64,000 nt of DNA from Nocardioides sp. IC4_145 (GTDB lineage: Bacteria > Actinomycetota > Actinomycetes > Propionibacteriales > Nocardioidaceae): contig NZ_JAANMS010000019.1 of assembly GCF_011250565.1 (NCBI RefSeq), positions 1 through 64,000 of the forward strand, in the 5' to 3' direction. The notes beneath the pieces are model-generated. The model was not told where the DNA came from. It saw only the letters and a list, made by a program, of their open reading frames with translations, and did no database searches. The position numbers were made by a program, and so were the translations under genes. This document shows, in pieces, positions 25,058 to 36,326 of this stretch. Each line of letters begins with the position of its first letter. The stretch's first letter is position 1.

Positions 25058-26545
25058 TCAGTGACCCATGAGCGCGGTCTGGTCGACCGGCTCGGCCGGC
25101 GGCTTGCGCGGCAGGAAGAACGCCGGCACGAGGACGACGGCCACCATGATCGCAGCGATCCAGAAGGTCCCGCTGAAGACGCCGGCGAGGTCACCCAGCA
25201 CCTGGGCCGGGTCCTGCGAGGGACGGACGTCGTTCTTGACGCCGTTGGTGAGCAGCACCGAGAAGATCGCGGTGCCGATCGAGGCGGCGACCTGCTGGAC
25301 GATGTTGAGCAGCGTGGAGCCGCGGGCGACGGTGTGGCCGCGCAGCGTCTGCAGCGCCGCGGACATGATCGGCATCATCGTGGCGCCCATGCCGAGGCCC
25401 ATGACGAACAGCGCGCCCATGAGGAACGTGTACGACGTCGTCGCGTCGAGCGTGGCGAACATGCCCATGCCGACGGTGATCACCGCCACGCCGGCGAGCA
25501 CGATCTTGCCGGGACCGATCCGGTCGGACAGCACGCCGGCGACCGGCATGACGAGCATCGCGCCGACACCCTGGGGCGCGAGCAGCAGCCCGGCCGAGAG
25601 GGCGCCCTCGTCGCGGACCTGCTGGAAGTAGAGCGGGAACAGCAGGCTGGCGCCGAAGAACGCGATCGCGAACAGCGACATCGCGATCACGGCGACGGTC
25701 ATCGTGCCGTTGGTGAACAGGCGCAGGTCGACCAGCGGGTGCTTGTTCGCGCGGGCGAGCGCCCACGGCACGAACGCGGCGATGAGCAGCAGGCCGACCA
25801 CCGCGGGGACGAGCACCTCGGCGTCCAGGACGGTGCCGGTCTCGGGGATCGTCGAGACGCCGTACAGGAACAGCGCGAGGCCGGGGGAGAGCAGCACCAT
25901 GCCGAGCCAGTCGAAGGTCTCCGACGGCTCGACGGAGTCCCTCGGCAGCACCTTGGCGGCGTACACGATCGCGACCACGCCGATCGGGACGTTGATGAGG
26001 AAGATCCAGTGCCAGCTGGCGTTCTCGATGAGCGCGCCGCCGATGATCGGGCCGAAGATCGGGCCCAGCAGCATCGGGATGCCCATGACGGCCATGACCC
26101 GGCCGATCCGCTCCGGGCCGGCCGCGCGGGTCAGGATCGTCATGCCGAGCGGCACGAGCATGCCGCCGCCGAGGCCCTGCAGCACGCGGAAGGCGACCAG
26201 CATCTCCAGCGAGGTGGCCGCCGCGCAGAGCGCGGAGCCGGCGGCGAAGAGGACGATCGCGATGAGGTAGAGCCGCTTGGTGCCGAACCGGTCCGAGGCC
26301 CAGCCGGTCAGCGGGATGACGCTGGCCAGGGCCAGGGTGTAGCCGGTCATCGTCCACGCGACCTGGGCGGTCGTCGCGTCGAACTCGCGCTGGAAGGTCT
26401 CGAGCGCCACCGAGACGACCGTGATGTCGAGGATCGACATGATCGCGCCGAGCACGACCACGCCGGCGACGACGAGGACCTGGCGGTCGAGCTTGTCGGG
26501 GACGCCGGGCGTGCCGGGCGGGCTGGTGGAGAGGTCGGTGCTCAC
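25058..26545 (-). CDS. MFS exporter, DHA2/EmrB-QacA type
   Basis: 495 residues with about 14 helices. Helix 1 carries SILDITVVSVALETF (the DITVV motif D1 of the 14-helix branch), motif A is GWASDRFGTKRLYL, and motif C is MLLGPIFGPIIGGAL. It should export a hydrophobic or cationic drug in exchange for protons. GTG 26545 has TAGCCT 6 bases upstream, a leaderless pattern. It is not closely similar to the exporter at 12516-13907 and no regulator is adjacent. Confidence 0.92.
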   Translation of the reverse strand: MSTDLSTSPPGTPGVPDKLDRQVLVVAGVVVLGAIMSILDITVVSVALETFQREFDATTAQVAWTMTGYTLALASVIPLTGWASDRFGTKRLYLIAIVLFAAGSALCAAATSLEMLVAFRVLQGLGGGMLVPLGMTILTRAAGPERIGRVMAVMGIPMLLGPIFGPIIGGALIENASWHWIFLINVPIGVVAIVYAAKVLPRDSVEPSETFDWLGMVLLSPGLALFLYGVSTIPETGTVLDAEVLVPAVVGLLLIAAFVPWALARANKHPLVDLRLFTNGTMTVAVIAMSLFAIAFFGASLLFPLYFQQVRDEGALSAGLLLAPQGVGAMLVMPVAGVLSDRIGPGKIVLAGVAVITVGMGMFATLDATTSYTFLMGALFVMGLGMGATMMPIMSAALQTLRGHTVARGSTLLNIVQQVAASIGTAIFSVLLTNGVKNDVRPSQDPAQVLGDLAGVFSGTFWIAAIMVAVVLVPAFFLPRKPPAEPVDQTALMGH

Positions 26546-26633
26546 CGCGAAAGGCTAGGGGCGGCTCGGCCCGGGAGTCATCCGAGTAGTGCCGCGTCAA
26601 CCCGTGTGCTTGGTCACCCCGGGCTCGTGCAGC

Positions 26634-27131
26634 TCAGCCCGCGCTGGAGGCCAGCGCGCGGGCGGCGTCGCGCAGCGACGGGTCGTCCGGCTCCACGCCG
26701 GGCCGGAAGCGGGCGACCACGTGGCCGGTGCCGTCGACGAGGAACTTCTCGAAGTTCCACTGCACGTCACCCGCCTCGCCCTGCTCGTCCGGCGTGCGGA
26801 CCAGCTCGTCGTAGATCGGGTGCCGGCCCTCGCCGTTGACCTCGATCTTCTCGGTCATCGGGAAGGTGACGCCGTACGTCGCGGAGCAGAACTCCTCGAT
26901 CTCCTCGGCCGTGCCCGGCTCCTGCCCCAGGAACTGGTTGCACGGCAACCCCACGACGGTGAAGCCCGAGCCGGCCAGCTCCTCGTGGAGCGTCTCGAGG
27001 CCGGCGTACTGCGGGGTCAGGCCGCACTTGCTGGCCACGTTGACCAGCAGGGCCGGCTTGCCGCCGGTGATCTCGCCGAGGGTCGCGGGCGTCCCGTCGA
27101 GGCGGTTGATCGGCAGGTCGAGGATGCTCAT
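26634..27131 (-). CDS. Glutathione peroxidase-family thiol peroxidase (second copy)
   Basis: 165 residues. NVASKCGLTPQY holds the peroxidatic Cys, LPCNQFLGQEPG the second Cys and Gln, and QWNFEKFLVD the catalytic Trp. As with the copy at 1542-2051, the electron donor is likely thioredoxin. TACGGT ends 6 bases before ATG 27131. The gene is divergent from the SNF2 helicase with a 57-base gap that holds both start signals. Confidence 0.93.
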   Translation of the reverse strand: MSILDLPINRLDGTPATLGEITGGKPALLVNVASKCGLTPQYAGLETLHEELAGSGFTVVGLPCNQFLGQEPGTAEEIEEFCSATYGVTFPMTEKIEVNGEGRHPIYDELVRTPDEQGEAGDVQWNFEKFLVDGTGHVVARFRPGVEPDDPSLRDAARALASSAG

Positions 27132-27188
27132 GCCGCGACCGTACCGGCCGGGCGCGCGCTGTCGGCAGCAGCGGTTACGGTCCTGCGG

Positions 27189-29972
<2,784 letters not shown>

Positions 29973-29973
29973 G

Positions 29974-30657
29974 GTGGCCGAGCCGGCGACCCGCGTCGTG
30001 CACCCGCGCCTGCCGGCTCGCCGCGGCGGGGCGCGGGCGGCGACCTGGTGGGCGCGCGCCTGGCTGCGGGCGGTCGAGGAGGCGGCGTACGACGAGGCGG
30101 ACCTGGTCGCCGCGCGCCGGCTGGCCCGCTCCGGCCGGATCGGCGGGATCATCGTCGACCGCGGCTCGTTCGTCGCGGCGGTCGAGGACGACGGCGGGCT
30201 GTGGACGACCTCGGGCACGGTGCCGGTGCTCGACGACGCCGCCCGCGACGCCTTCGTCGAGACGGTCGCGGCCGAGGCCGGACGAGTGGCGGCGCTGATG
30301 GCCGGCGACCTCCCGCACACGCTGGTCGAGCACGCAGAGGACGCCGGTGTCGAGCTGCTGCCCTACGGCGGCGAGCTCGGCGCGACGTGCACCTGCGAGG
30401 GCTGGACCGACCCGTGCGTGCACGCGCTGGCGGTGCTCACCCAGCTCGGGTGGCTGGTCGACGGCGACCCGTTCGTGCTGCTGCAGCTGCGCGGGCTGCC
30501 GCGGGAGGACCTGCTCGCGCGGCTGCACACCAGGGCCGGCCCGACCGACGACGACCCGGTCGCCACCGACGACGACACGGCGTACGACGCCGCCCTGCGC
30601 GCGGCGCGGGCGCTGGACCTGCTCGCGGACGGCCAGCCGATCGACCACCTGCTCTGA
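29974..30657 (+). CDS. SWIM zinc-finger protein, partner of the SNF2 ATPase
   Basis: 227 residues. The zinc motif CTCEGWTDPCVH (Cys139, Cys141, Cys148, His150) is the CxCx(n)CxH SWIM signature, which binds DNA or protein. The N-terminal region (WWARAWLRAVEEAAYDEADL) is typical of actinobacterial SWIM proteins coded beside SNF2 genes. GTG 29974 starts one base after the SNF2 stop, so the pair is surely cotranscribed and probably forms a complex. Confidence 0.9.
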   Translation: MAEPATRVVHPRLPARRGGARAATWWARAWLRAVEEAAYDEADLVAARRLARSGRIGGIIVDRGSFVAAVEDDGGLWTTSGTVPVLDDAARDAFVETVAAEAGRVAALMAGDLPHTLVEHAEDAGVELLPYGGELGATCTCEGWTDPCVHALAVLTQLGWLVDGDPFVLLQLRGLPREDLLARLHTRAGPTDDDPVATDDDTAYDAALRAARALDLLADGQPIDHLL

Positions 30658-30671
30658 GGGCTCCGGACCGG

Positions 30672-31385
30672 TCAGAAGTCGTAGGCGCCGCAGGCCCGGT
30701 CCCGCACCGCCCGCCACGACGACTCGTCGACCGGGCTGCCCGGCTCGATGTCGTGGAAGGCCTGCAGCGGCGCCATCCGCGCGGCCGTCGCCTCGTCGTA
30801 CCGGCCGGTGACGCGCTCCTCCGGGAAGCGGGCCGGGTCGATGTCGACGAGCATCCCCTGCAGCGCGCGCACCCAGATGCCGAGCTCCTGGTCGACCGGC
30901 ATCCCGAGGCGCAGCTCGGGCATGTCGGCCGTCGGCAGCACGCAGACGCAGCGCACCAGGTCGGTGGTGCCGGCGGACAGCACCGTGAGGACGTCGCCCT
31001 TGTGTGCGCTCGTCATCCGGTCGGCGCAGGGCTCGACGAGGTCGTCGTGGGGCCCGAGGTACGCCGCCCAGGTCGGCGTCGGGCGGTCCTCGTCCTGGGT
31101 CCACCGGGTGTCGCAGGAGTCGGCGGTGCGCAGGTAGCGGACCGCGTCGCCGTGGTCGGCCACCGCCCCCCGTAGCGCAGTCGGGGTGTCGCCGGTCGCG
31201 ACGACGAGCACGGCCTGGCCGGTGCAGCCGAGGTCGACGTGCTCGACGCCGAGCCGGAGCGGGTCGTCGGCCGCCCGGGTCTGCCGCCGGGCCTGGTCGT
31301 CGCCGCCGTCGAGCAGCCCGGCCGCGACCCCGCCGCCGGTCCCCAGGACCGCGGCGAGCACCAGGACGACGAGCCGGCTGCGCAC
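30672..31385 (-). CDS. Exported protein with peptidoglycan-binding-like C-terminus
   Basis: 237 residues. An N-terminal hydrophobic segment (LVVLVLAAVLGTGGGVAAGLL) acts as signal or anchor. The middle has several cysteines that could form disulfides (CTGQ, CDTRW, EPCAD, RCVCV). The last 65 residues (GIWVRALQGMLV, GRYDEATAARMAPLQAFHDI) resemble the helical PG-binding fold of group 1. TAGTCT ends 6 bases before GTG 31385. The function is unknown; cell-wall location is the likely reading. Confidence 0.72.
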   Translation of the reverse strand: MRSRLVVLVLAAVLGTGGGVAAGLLDGGDDQARRQTRAADDPLRLGVEHVDLGCTGQAVLVVATGDTPTALRGAVADHGDAVRYLRTADSCDTRWTQDEDRPTPTWAAYLGPHDDLVEPCADRMTSAHKGDVLTVLSAGTTDLVRCVCVLPTADMPELRLGMPVDQELGIWVRALQGMLVDIDPARFPEERVTGRYDEATAARMAPLQAFHDIEPGSPVDESSWRAVRDRACGAYDF

Positions 31386-31394
31386 GAGCCGAGA

Positions 31395-31949
31395 CTAGGG
31401 CCGGGCCACGCCGAGCGCGGCCAGCGCCATGTCGACCAGCAGCGCGTGCATCGGCTCGTCGGGCAGCAGCCCGCTGTGCGGGGTGGAGTTCAGCAGGCCG
31501 AACGTCGCGTGCGCCATCGCCCGCGCGCGGTCCAGCGCCAGCCCGCCGTGCACCAGCCGCAGCTGCTCGGCCCACAGGTCGACGTACTCCCGCTGCAGGG
31601 TGCGCACCCGCTCGCGTGCCGTCGCCGGCAACGACTCCCAGTCGCGGTCCTGCACCACGATGAGCGAGCGCTGCCCCAGCGCGAACGACGCGTGCCAGTC
31701 GACCAGCGCCGCCAGCGCCGCCGCCGGCCCGTCCGCCTCGGCCACCCGCCGCCGCCCGACCGCGAGCAGCTCCTCGCTGATCGACACCAGCATCTCGGCG
31801 AGCATCGCGTCCTTGGACGGGAAGTGCTTGTAGAGCGCCGGCCCGCTGATCCCGCACGCCGCCCCCAGGTCGGCCACCGACACCCCGTGGAACCCCCGCG
31901 CCGCGAACAGCTCCGCCGCCGTCGCCAGGATCTGCGCGCGCCGGGTCAC
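31395..31949 (-). CDS. TetR-family regulator of the leucine/acyl-CoA carboxylase operon
   Basis: 184 residues. The helix-turn-helix is VADLGAACGISGPALYKHFPSK; the C-terminal helical domain with WHASFALGQRSLIVVQDRDW resembles regulators of acyl-CoA metabolism. GTG 31949 is chosen because TAACCT ends 7 bases upstream; the open frame to 32003 would run through the operator. The same 18-base palindrome sits on this promoter and on the carboxylase promoter at 34627, which links the two directly although metX and metY lie between. Confidence 0.9.
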   Translation of the reverse strand: MTRRAQILATAAELFAARGFHGVSVADLGAACGISGPALYKHFPSKDAMLAEMLVSISEELLAVGRRRVAEADGPAAALAALVDWHASFALGQRSLIVVQDRDWESLPATARERVRTLQREYVDLWAEQLRLVHGGLALDRARAMAHATFGLLNSTPHSGLLPDEPMHALLVDMALAALGVARP

Positions 31950-31957
31950 GGCCGTCA

Positions 31958-31975
31958 GGTTAGCGGTTGTTAACC
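31958..31975. promoter_or_regulatory. TetR operator, autoregulatory site
   Basis: On the minus strand the site reads GGTTAACAACCGCTAACC and is an imperfect palindrome (GGTTA/TAACC ends). It overlaps the TAACCT -10 box of the tetR gene. The only differences from the site at 34627-34644 are two bases in the centre (AAC versus GAT). Confidence 0.85.
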
Positions 31976-31999
31976 GGGGGGAGGGCTGGATGGGCGTCA

Positions 32000-32085
32000 G
32001 CATCCCAAGTGAACGTGGGAAACCGACGCTTCTCGGCCATTGCGATGGCAGGGAACCTCGAGCATCCCAGGTTAACTTGGGATGC
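32000..32085. repeat. Inverted pair of palindromes upstream of tetR
   Basis: The arm at 32000-32020 (starting GCATCCCAAGTGAACG) and the arm at 32065-32085 (TCCCAGGTTAACTTGGGAT and GC) are inverted copies, matching at 19 of 21 positions, around 44 bases. The right arm belongs to a 24-base palindrome (32062-32085) centred on GTTAAC. A small GCCAT/ATGGC hairpin sits in the core. It lies between the metX end and the tetR promoter, about 25 bases from the operator. Confidence 0.75.
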
Positions 32086-32130
32086 TCGCACTTCCCTGCC
32101 TTTCCTGCGCCCGGTCCCCGATACCGGGGC

Positions 32131-33243
32131 TCAGTCGACGAGGAAGGCCCGCAGCCGCTGGTGGTAGCCGGGCGGCTCGAGGAGGAACGAGTCGTGCCCC
32201 CAGGGCGAGGGGAGCTCGAGGCAGTCGACGTCGACGCCGCAGGCGACCAGCTCGCGGGCCATCCGCTCGGACTGGGCGGTGTCGAAGCGCCAGTCGGAGT
32301 CGAAGGAGGTGACCTGGAAGCGGGTGGCGGTGGAGCGCAGCCGGTCGGCGGTCCAGGGGTCGGCGAAGGGGTCGAAGTAGTCGAGCAGCCGGGTGAGGTA
32401 GAGGTACGACAGCGCGTCGAAGCGGTCGAGGAACACCTCGCCCTGGTGCTGGAGGTAGTGCTCGACCTCGAAGTCGGGGCCCATCCGCCAGTCGTCGCCG
32501 GTGCCGGTGCGGCGGTGGCCGAACTTCGCCTCGAGCGAGGCGGCGGAGACGTAGGTGATGTGGGCCATCATCCGCGCGACCTTCTGGCCGAGCCGCGGCT
32601 GGACGCCCTTCTCGGCGTACCGCCCGTCGTGGAAGTCCGGGTCGCCCATGATCGCCTCGCGCGCCACGGAGGAGAACGCGATGTTCTCCGGCGTCAGCCG
32701 TGAGGAGGCCGCGACGACGACGGCCCGGTCGATCTCGTCGGGAGCGTCGATGACCCACTGGAGCACCTGCATCCCGCCGAGCGACCCGCCGACGGCCGCG
32801 TGCAGCCGGGGCACGCCCAGGAGGCGCAGCAGCCGCCGGTGCACGGCGACCAGGTCGCTCATGTGCAGCATCGGGAAGTCCAGCCCGTACGCCGCGCCGG
32901 TGGCGGGGTCCGTCGACAGCGGCCCGGTGGTGCCCGAGCACCCGCCGAGCAGGTTGGCCGAGACGACGAAGAACCGGTCGGTGTCCACCGGCTTGCCGGG
33001 GCCGATCAGGTTGTCCCACCAACCGCGCTTCTTGGCGCCGAGGTGGAGCCCCGCCGCGTGGGCGTCGCCGGTGAGCGCGTGGCAGACGAACACCGCGTTG
33101 TCGCGGGCGGGGGAGAGCTCGCCGTACGTCTCGTAGGCGACCTCGACGTGGTCCAGCCGCCCGCCGCCACGAAGCCGCAGCGGGTCGTCCTCGGTGAAGA
33201 GGACGGCCCGCTGCGTCTCGACGTAGCCGAGGGGACCGGTCAC
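32131..33243 (-). CDS. metX: Homoserine O-acetyltransferase
   Basis: Transfers acetyl from acetyl-CoA to homoserine, the first committed step to methionine by direct sulfhydrylation. 370 residues of the alpha/beta-hydrolase fold: oxyanion segment CHALTGDAH, nucleophile Ser in GGSLGGMQ, Asp in FDSDWRF and His in WGHDSFL. GTG 33243 overlaps the metY stop (GTGA), so metY and metX are translated together. An actinobacterial enzyme of this length usually uses acetyl-CoA, though some family members use succinyl-CoA. Confidence 0.95.
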   Translation of the reverse strand: MTGPLGYVETQRAVLFTEDDPLRLRGGGRLDHVEVAYETYGELSPARDNAVFVCHALTGDAHAAGLHLGAKKRGWWDNLIGPGKPVDTDRFFVVSANLLGGCSGTTGPLSTDPATGAAYGLDFPMLHMSDLVAVHRRLLRLLGVPRLHAAVGGSLGGMQVLQWVIDAPDEIDRAVVVAASSRLTPENIAFSSVAREAIMGDPDFHDGRYAEKGVQPRLGQKVARMMAHITYVSAASLEAKFGHRRTGTGDDWRMGPDFEVEHYLQHQGEVFLDRFDALSYLYLTRLLDYFDPFADPWTADRLRSTATRFQVTSFDSDWRFDTAQSERMARELVACGVDVDCLELPSPWGHDSFLLEPPGYHQRLRAFLVD

Positions 33244-34526
33244 TTGGTGGCGGTCAGCGCCTGCTCCAGGTCGGCGATGATGTCGTCCACGTGCTCGATG
33301 CCGATCGAGAGCCGCACCATGTCCTCGGGGACACCGGCCGCCTCGAGCTCCTCGGGCGTGAGCTGGGAGTGCGTGGTCGTGGCGTTGTGGATCGCCAGCG
33401 ACTTCGCGTCGCCGATGTTCGCGAGGTGGCTGAACAGCTGCAGCGACTCGATGAACGTCCGACCACCGTCGCGGCCGGCCTTGAGGCCGAAGCTGACCAG
33501 GCCGCCGTACCCCTTGCCGGTGAAGGTGCGGTCCGCGACCTCCTTGTACGCGCTGGACTCCAGGCCGGGGTAGCTCACCCACGACACGGCCTCGTGGCCC
33601 TCGAGGTACTTCGCGACCGCCAGCGCGTTCTCGCTGTGCCGCTCCATCCGCAGGTGCAGCGTCTCGAGGCCCTGGAGGAAGAGCCAGGAGTTCATCGGCG
33701 TGATGGCGGCGCCCGTGTTGCGGAGCAGGACGGTGCGGGCGCGGATGATGTACGCCGCCGGGCCGGCCGCCTCGGTCCACACCGCGCCGTGGTAGGCCGG
33801 GTCGGGCTTGGTCAGGCCGGGGAAGCGGTCGGAGTGCGCGGCCCAGTCGAACTTCCCGGAGTCGACGATCACGCCGCCGATCGAGGTGCCGTGGCCGCCG
33901 ATGTACTTGGTCGCGGCGTGCACGACGACGTCGGCGCCCTGCTCGATCGCGCGCACGAGGTACGGCGACGGCGTGGTGTTGTCGATGATCAGCGGGAGGC
34001 CCTGGGCGTGCGCGGCCTCGGACCAGGCAGGGATGTCGATGACGTTGATCCGCGGGTTGCCGATCGTCTCGCCGAAGACCATCTTGGTCTTCTCGTCGAC
34101 GTGCTGGGCCAGCTCCTCGGGCTTCTCGGGGTCGACGAAGCGGACCTCGATGCCGAACTGCGGCAGCGTGTGGGCGAACAGCGCGTAGGTGCCGCCGTAG
34201 AGCGTGGAGAGCGCGACGATGTTGTCGCCGGCGTAGCAGAGGTTCAGCACGGCGTACGTCGTGGCGGCCGAGCCGCTCGCGGTCGCCAGGGCGCCGACGC
34301 CGCCCTCGAGCTGGTTGACCCGGTCCTCGAACACCGACTGGGTCGGGTTCATGATCCGCGTGTAGATGTTGCCGGGCTCGGCCAGCGCGAAGAGGTTCGC
34401 GGCGTGCTCGGTGTCGTTGAAGACGTACGACGTCGTCTGGTAGATCGGCACCGCCCGCGCGTTGGTGGCGGGGTCGGCCTGCTCCTGGCCGGCGTGGACG
34501 GCGAGGGTCTCGGGGCTGTGCGACAC
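33240..34526 (-). CDS. metY: O-acetylhomoserine sulfhydrylase
   Basis: PLP enzyme that makes homocysteine from O-acetylhomoserine and sulfide. 428 residues, typical of MetY rather than the shorter cystathionine gamma-synthase. The PLP-binding Lys is in VVHAATKYIGGHGTSIGG; cofactor contacts lie in SGSAATTYAVLNL. GTG 34526 has GGAGGAA about 7 bases upstream. First gene of a metY-metX operon; no S-box riboswitch is visible in the short leader. Confidence 0.95.
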   Translation of the reverse strand: MSHSPETLAVHAGQEQADPATNARAVPIYQTTSYVFNDTEHAANLFALAEPGNIYTRIMNPTQSVFEDRVNQLEGGVGALATASGSAATTYAVLNLCYAGDNIVALSTLYGGTYALFAHTLPQFGIEVRFVDPEKPEELAQHVDEKTKMVFGETIGNPRINVIDIPAWSEAAHAQGLPLIIDNTTPSPYLVRAIEQGADVVVHAATKYIGGHGTSIGGVIVDSGKFDWAAHSDRFPGLTKPDPAYHGAVWTEAAGPAAYIIRARTVLLRNTGAAITPMNSWLFLQGLETLHLRMERHSENALAVAKYLEGHEAVSWVSYPGLESSAYKEVADRTFTGKGYGGLVSFGLKAGRDGGRTFIESLQLFSHLANIGDAKSLAIHNATTTHSQLTPEELEAAGVPEDMVRLSIGIEHVDDIIADLEQALTATK

Positions 34527-34555
34527 GTGTTCCTCCTGGTGGGGTGGGCGCGGTC

Positions 34556-34584
34556 AGCGTAAAGTCGTGTGGACCACTGGACAA
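34556..34584 (-). promoter_or_regulatory. metYX promoter
   Basis: Reading the minus strand, TTGTCC (34584-34579) and TACGCT (34561-34556) are 17 bases apart, giving a leader of about 20-25 bases with the ribosome site. The -35/-10 spacer contains a repeated GTCCA, which could be a regulator site. Confidence 0.55.
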
Positions 34585-34626
34585 TGACGGTCCGCGGGGC
34601 GGACGCGCCCGTCACTCGACGCTACC

Positions 34627-34644
34627 GGTTAACGATCGCTAACC
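34627..34644 (+). promoter_or_regulatory. TetR operator on the carboxylase operon promoter
   Basis: GGTTAACGATCGCTAACC, an imperfect palindrome overlapping the TAACCT -10 box, which ends 6 bases before GTG 34652. It matches the site on the tetR promoter (31958-31975) at 16 of 18 bases, in the same orientation relative to its gene. A bound repressor would block the RNA polymerase site. Confidence 0.88.
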
Positions 34645-34651
34645 TGCCCGG

Positions 34652-36238
34652 GTGACCCAGGACCTGAGATCGCTCGTCGAGGACCTGCGCGAGCGGCTCG
34701 CCGTCGCCCGGCTCGGCGGCTCGGCGGCGGCCCGCGAGAAGCACACCGCCCGCGGCAAGATGCTCGTCCGCGACCGCGTCGACCGCCTGCTCGACCCGGG
34801 CAGCGCGTTCCTCGAGCTGAGCCCGCTCGCGGCGACGGGGATGTACGGCGCGCCCGGCGAGACGCCGGTGCCGTCGGCCGGCATCGTCACCGGCATCGGC
34901 CGGATCAGCGGCCGCGAGTGCGTCGTCGTCGCCAACGACGCGACCGTCAAGGGCGGCACGTACTACCCGGTCACGGTCAAGAAGCACCTGCGCGCCCAGC
35001 AGGTCGCGGCGGACAACCACCTCCCGTGCGTCTACCTCGTCGACTCCGGCGGCGCGTTCCTGCCGCTGCAGGACGAGGTCTTCCCCGACCGCGAGCACTT
35101 CGGCCGGATCTTCTTCAACCAGGCCAACCTGTCGGCCCGGGGCATCCCGCAGGTCGCCTCGGTCATGGGCTCCTGCACCGCCGGCGGCGCCTACGTCCCG
35201 GCGATGTCGGACGAGACCGTCATTGTCAAGGAGCAGGGCACGATCTTCCTCGGCGGACCGCCGCTGGTGAAGGCAGCCACCGGCGAGGTCGTGACCGCCG
35301 AGGAGCTCGGCGGCGGCGACGTCCACGCCCGCACCTCCGGCGTCGTCGACCACCTCGCCGAGGACGACGCCCACGCGCTGGCGATCGTGCGCTCGATCGT
35401 CTCCACGTTCCCTGCCTCGGCAGGTTTCGAGACAGGCGCTGCGCGCCTTCCTCGACCAGCCGGAAGCGGCCAGGCCGCGCCCTGGGAGGTCCGCGAGGTC
35501 GAGGAGCCGCTGGAGGACCCCGAGACGCTGTACGACGTCGTCCCCGCCGACACCCGCACGCCGTACGACGTGCGCGAGGTCATCCGCCGGGTCGTCGACG
35601 GCAGCCGGTTCCAGGAGTTCAAGAAGCTCTACGGCGAGACGCTGGTGACCGGGTTCGCGCACATCTGGGGCCACCCGGTCGGGATCGTCGCGAACAACGG
35701 CATCCTGTTCAGCGAGTCGGCCCTCAAGGGCGCGCACTTCATCGAGCTGTGCAACCAGCGCGGGATCCCGCTGGTCTTCCTGCAGAACATCTCCGGCTTC
35801 ATGGTGGGTCGGGAGTACGAGAACAAGGGCATCGCGCGCGACGGCGCCAAGCTGGTCACCGCGGTCGCCTGCTCGGTCGTCCCGAAGCTCACCGTCGTCA
35901 TCGGCGGCTCCTTCGGCGCCGGCAACTACGGCATGTGCGGCCGCGCCTACGACCCGCGGTTCCTGTGGATGTGGCCCAACGCCCGGATCTCGGTGATGGG
36001 TGGCGAGCAGGCCGCCTCGGTGCTCGCCACGGTCGCCGGGAGGCCCGAGGACGAGGAGCTCAAGGCCCCGATCCGCGAGCAGTACGAGACCCAGGGCTCG
36101 CCGTACTACGCCACCGCCCGGCTCTGGGACGACGGCGTCATCGACCCCGCCGACACCCGCCGCGTGCTGGGCATGGGCCTCGCGGCCGCCGCCCACGCCC
36201 CGATCCCCAGCCCCTCCTACGGAATCTTCAGGATGTGA
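34652..36238 (+). CDS. accD1: Methylcrotonyl-CoA carboxylase-type carboxyltransferase (beta) subunit
   Basis: Transfers CO2 from carboxybiotin to an acyl-CoA, most likely 3-methylcrotonyl-CoA of leucine breakdown. 528 residues. The acyl-CoA site [37 protein letters not shown] and [17 protein letters not shown] follow the MCC-beta pattern rather than propionyl-CoA carboxylase. Residues from about 253 to 276 ([19 protein letters not shown]) are not expected from the family and are encoded by a dispersed palindromic repeat inserted in frame (separate entry). TAACCT lies 6 bases before GTG 34652. First gene of a carboxylase/HMG-CoA lyase operon. Confidence 0.92.
   Translation: MTQDLRSLVEDLRERLAVARLGGSAAAREKHTARGKMLVRDRVDRLLDPGSAFLELSPLAATGMYGAPGETPVPSAGIVTGIGRISGRECVVVANDATVKGGTYYPVTVKKHLRAQQVAADNHLPCVYLVDSGGAFLPLQDEVFPDREHFGRIFFNQANLSARGIPQVASVMGSCTAGGAYVPAMSDETVIVKEQGTIFLGGPPLVKAATGEVVTAEELGGGDVHARTSGVVDHLAEDDAHALAIVRSIVSTFPASAGFETGAARLPRPAGSGQAAPWEVREVEEPLEDPETLYDVVPADTRTPYDVREVIRRVVDGSRFQEFKKLYGETLVTGFAHIWGHPVGIVANNGILFSESALKGAHFIELCNQRGIPLVFLQNISGFMVGREYENKGIARDGAKLVTAVACSVVPKLTVVIGGSFGAGNYGMCGRAYDPRFLWMWPNARISVMGGEQAASVLATVAGRPEDEELKAPIREQYETQGSPYYATARLWDDGVIDPADTRRVLGMGLAAAAHAPIPSPSYGIFRM
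35418..35463 (+). repeat. Dispersed palindromic repeat inserted in frame in the carboxyltransferase gene
   Basis: 46 bases that match the intergenic copy at 54817-54865 (reverse strand) at about 43 positions with one 1-base gap in the loop. Outer segments are CGGCAGGTTTCGAGACAGG and CTTCCTCGACCAGCCGG, with an inner GGCGC/GCGCC stem. It adds about 20 residues without breaking the frame, between the two crotonase-like halves. A CCTGCC/GGCAGG palindrome borders it on the left and GCCG/CGGC on the right. Confidence 0.85.
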
Positions 36239-36248
36239 GGTCACCCCA

Positions 36249-36326
36249 TGACGTTCTTCGCTCCCCCGCTTCGCTCCTCCGCGAACAACGCCACGGGGAC
36301 CCCGACCCTTCGGAGGGCTGAGTCCT
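36249..36326 (+). other. 86-base linker with a possible 25-residue ORF and hairpin
   Basis: Between the two carboxylase genes. An ATG-TGA frame codes MTFFAPPLRSSANNATGTP and a short tail; it is a doubtful gene. CGTTCTTCGC (36252-36261) pairs with GCGAACAACG (36281-36290) at 9 of 10 positions, with TTCGCTCC repeated inside, so the stretch looks like a palindromic repeat rather than a coding unit. The TGA overlaps the proposed CTG start of the next gene. Confidence 0.4.

Noticed and set aside
34527..34620. A SAM (S-box) riboswitch before metY
   Set aside because: The leader from the predicted start is only about 20-25 bases and shows no riboswitch core.
36249..36326. A 25-residue gene between the two carboxylase subunits
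   Set aside because: Kept only as a linker feature: the sequence is dominated by a palindrome and repeated TTCGCTCC, and no ribosome site precedes the ATG.
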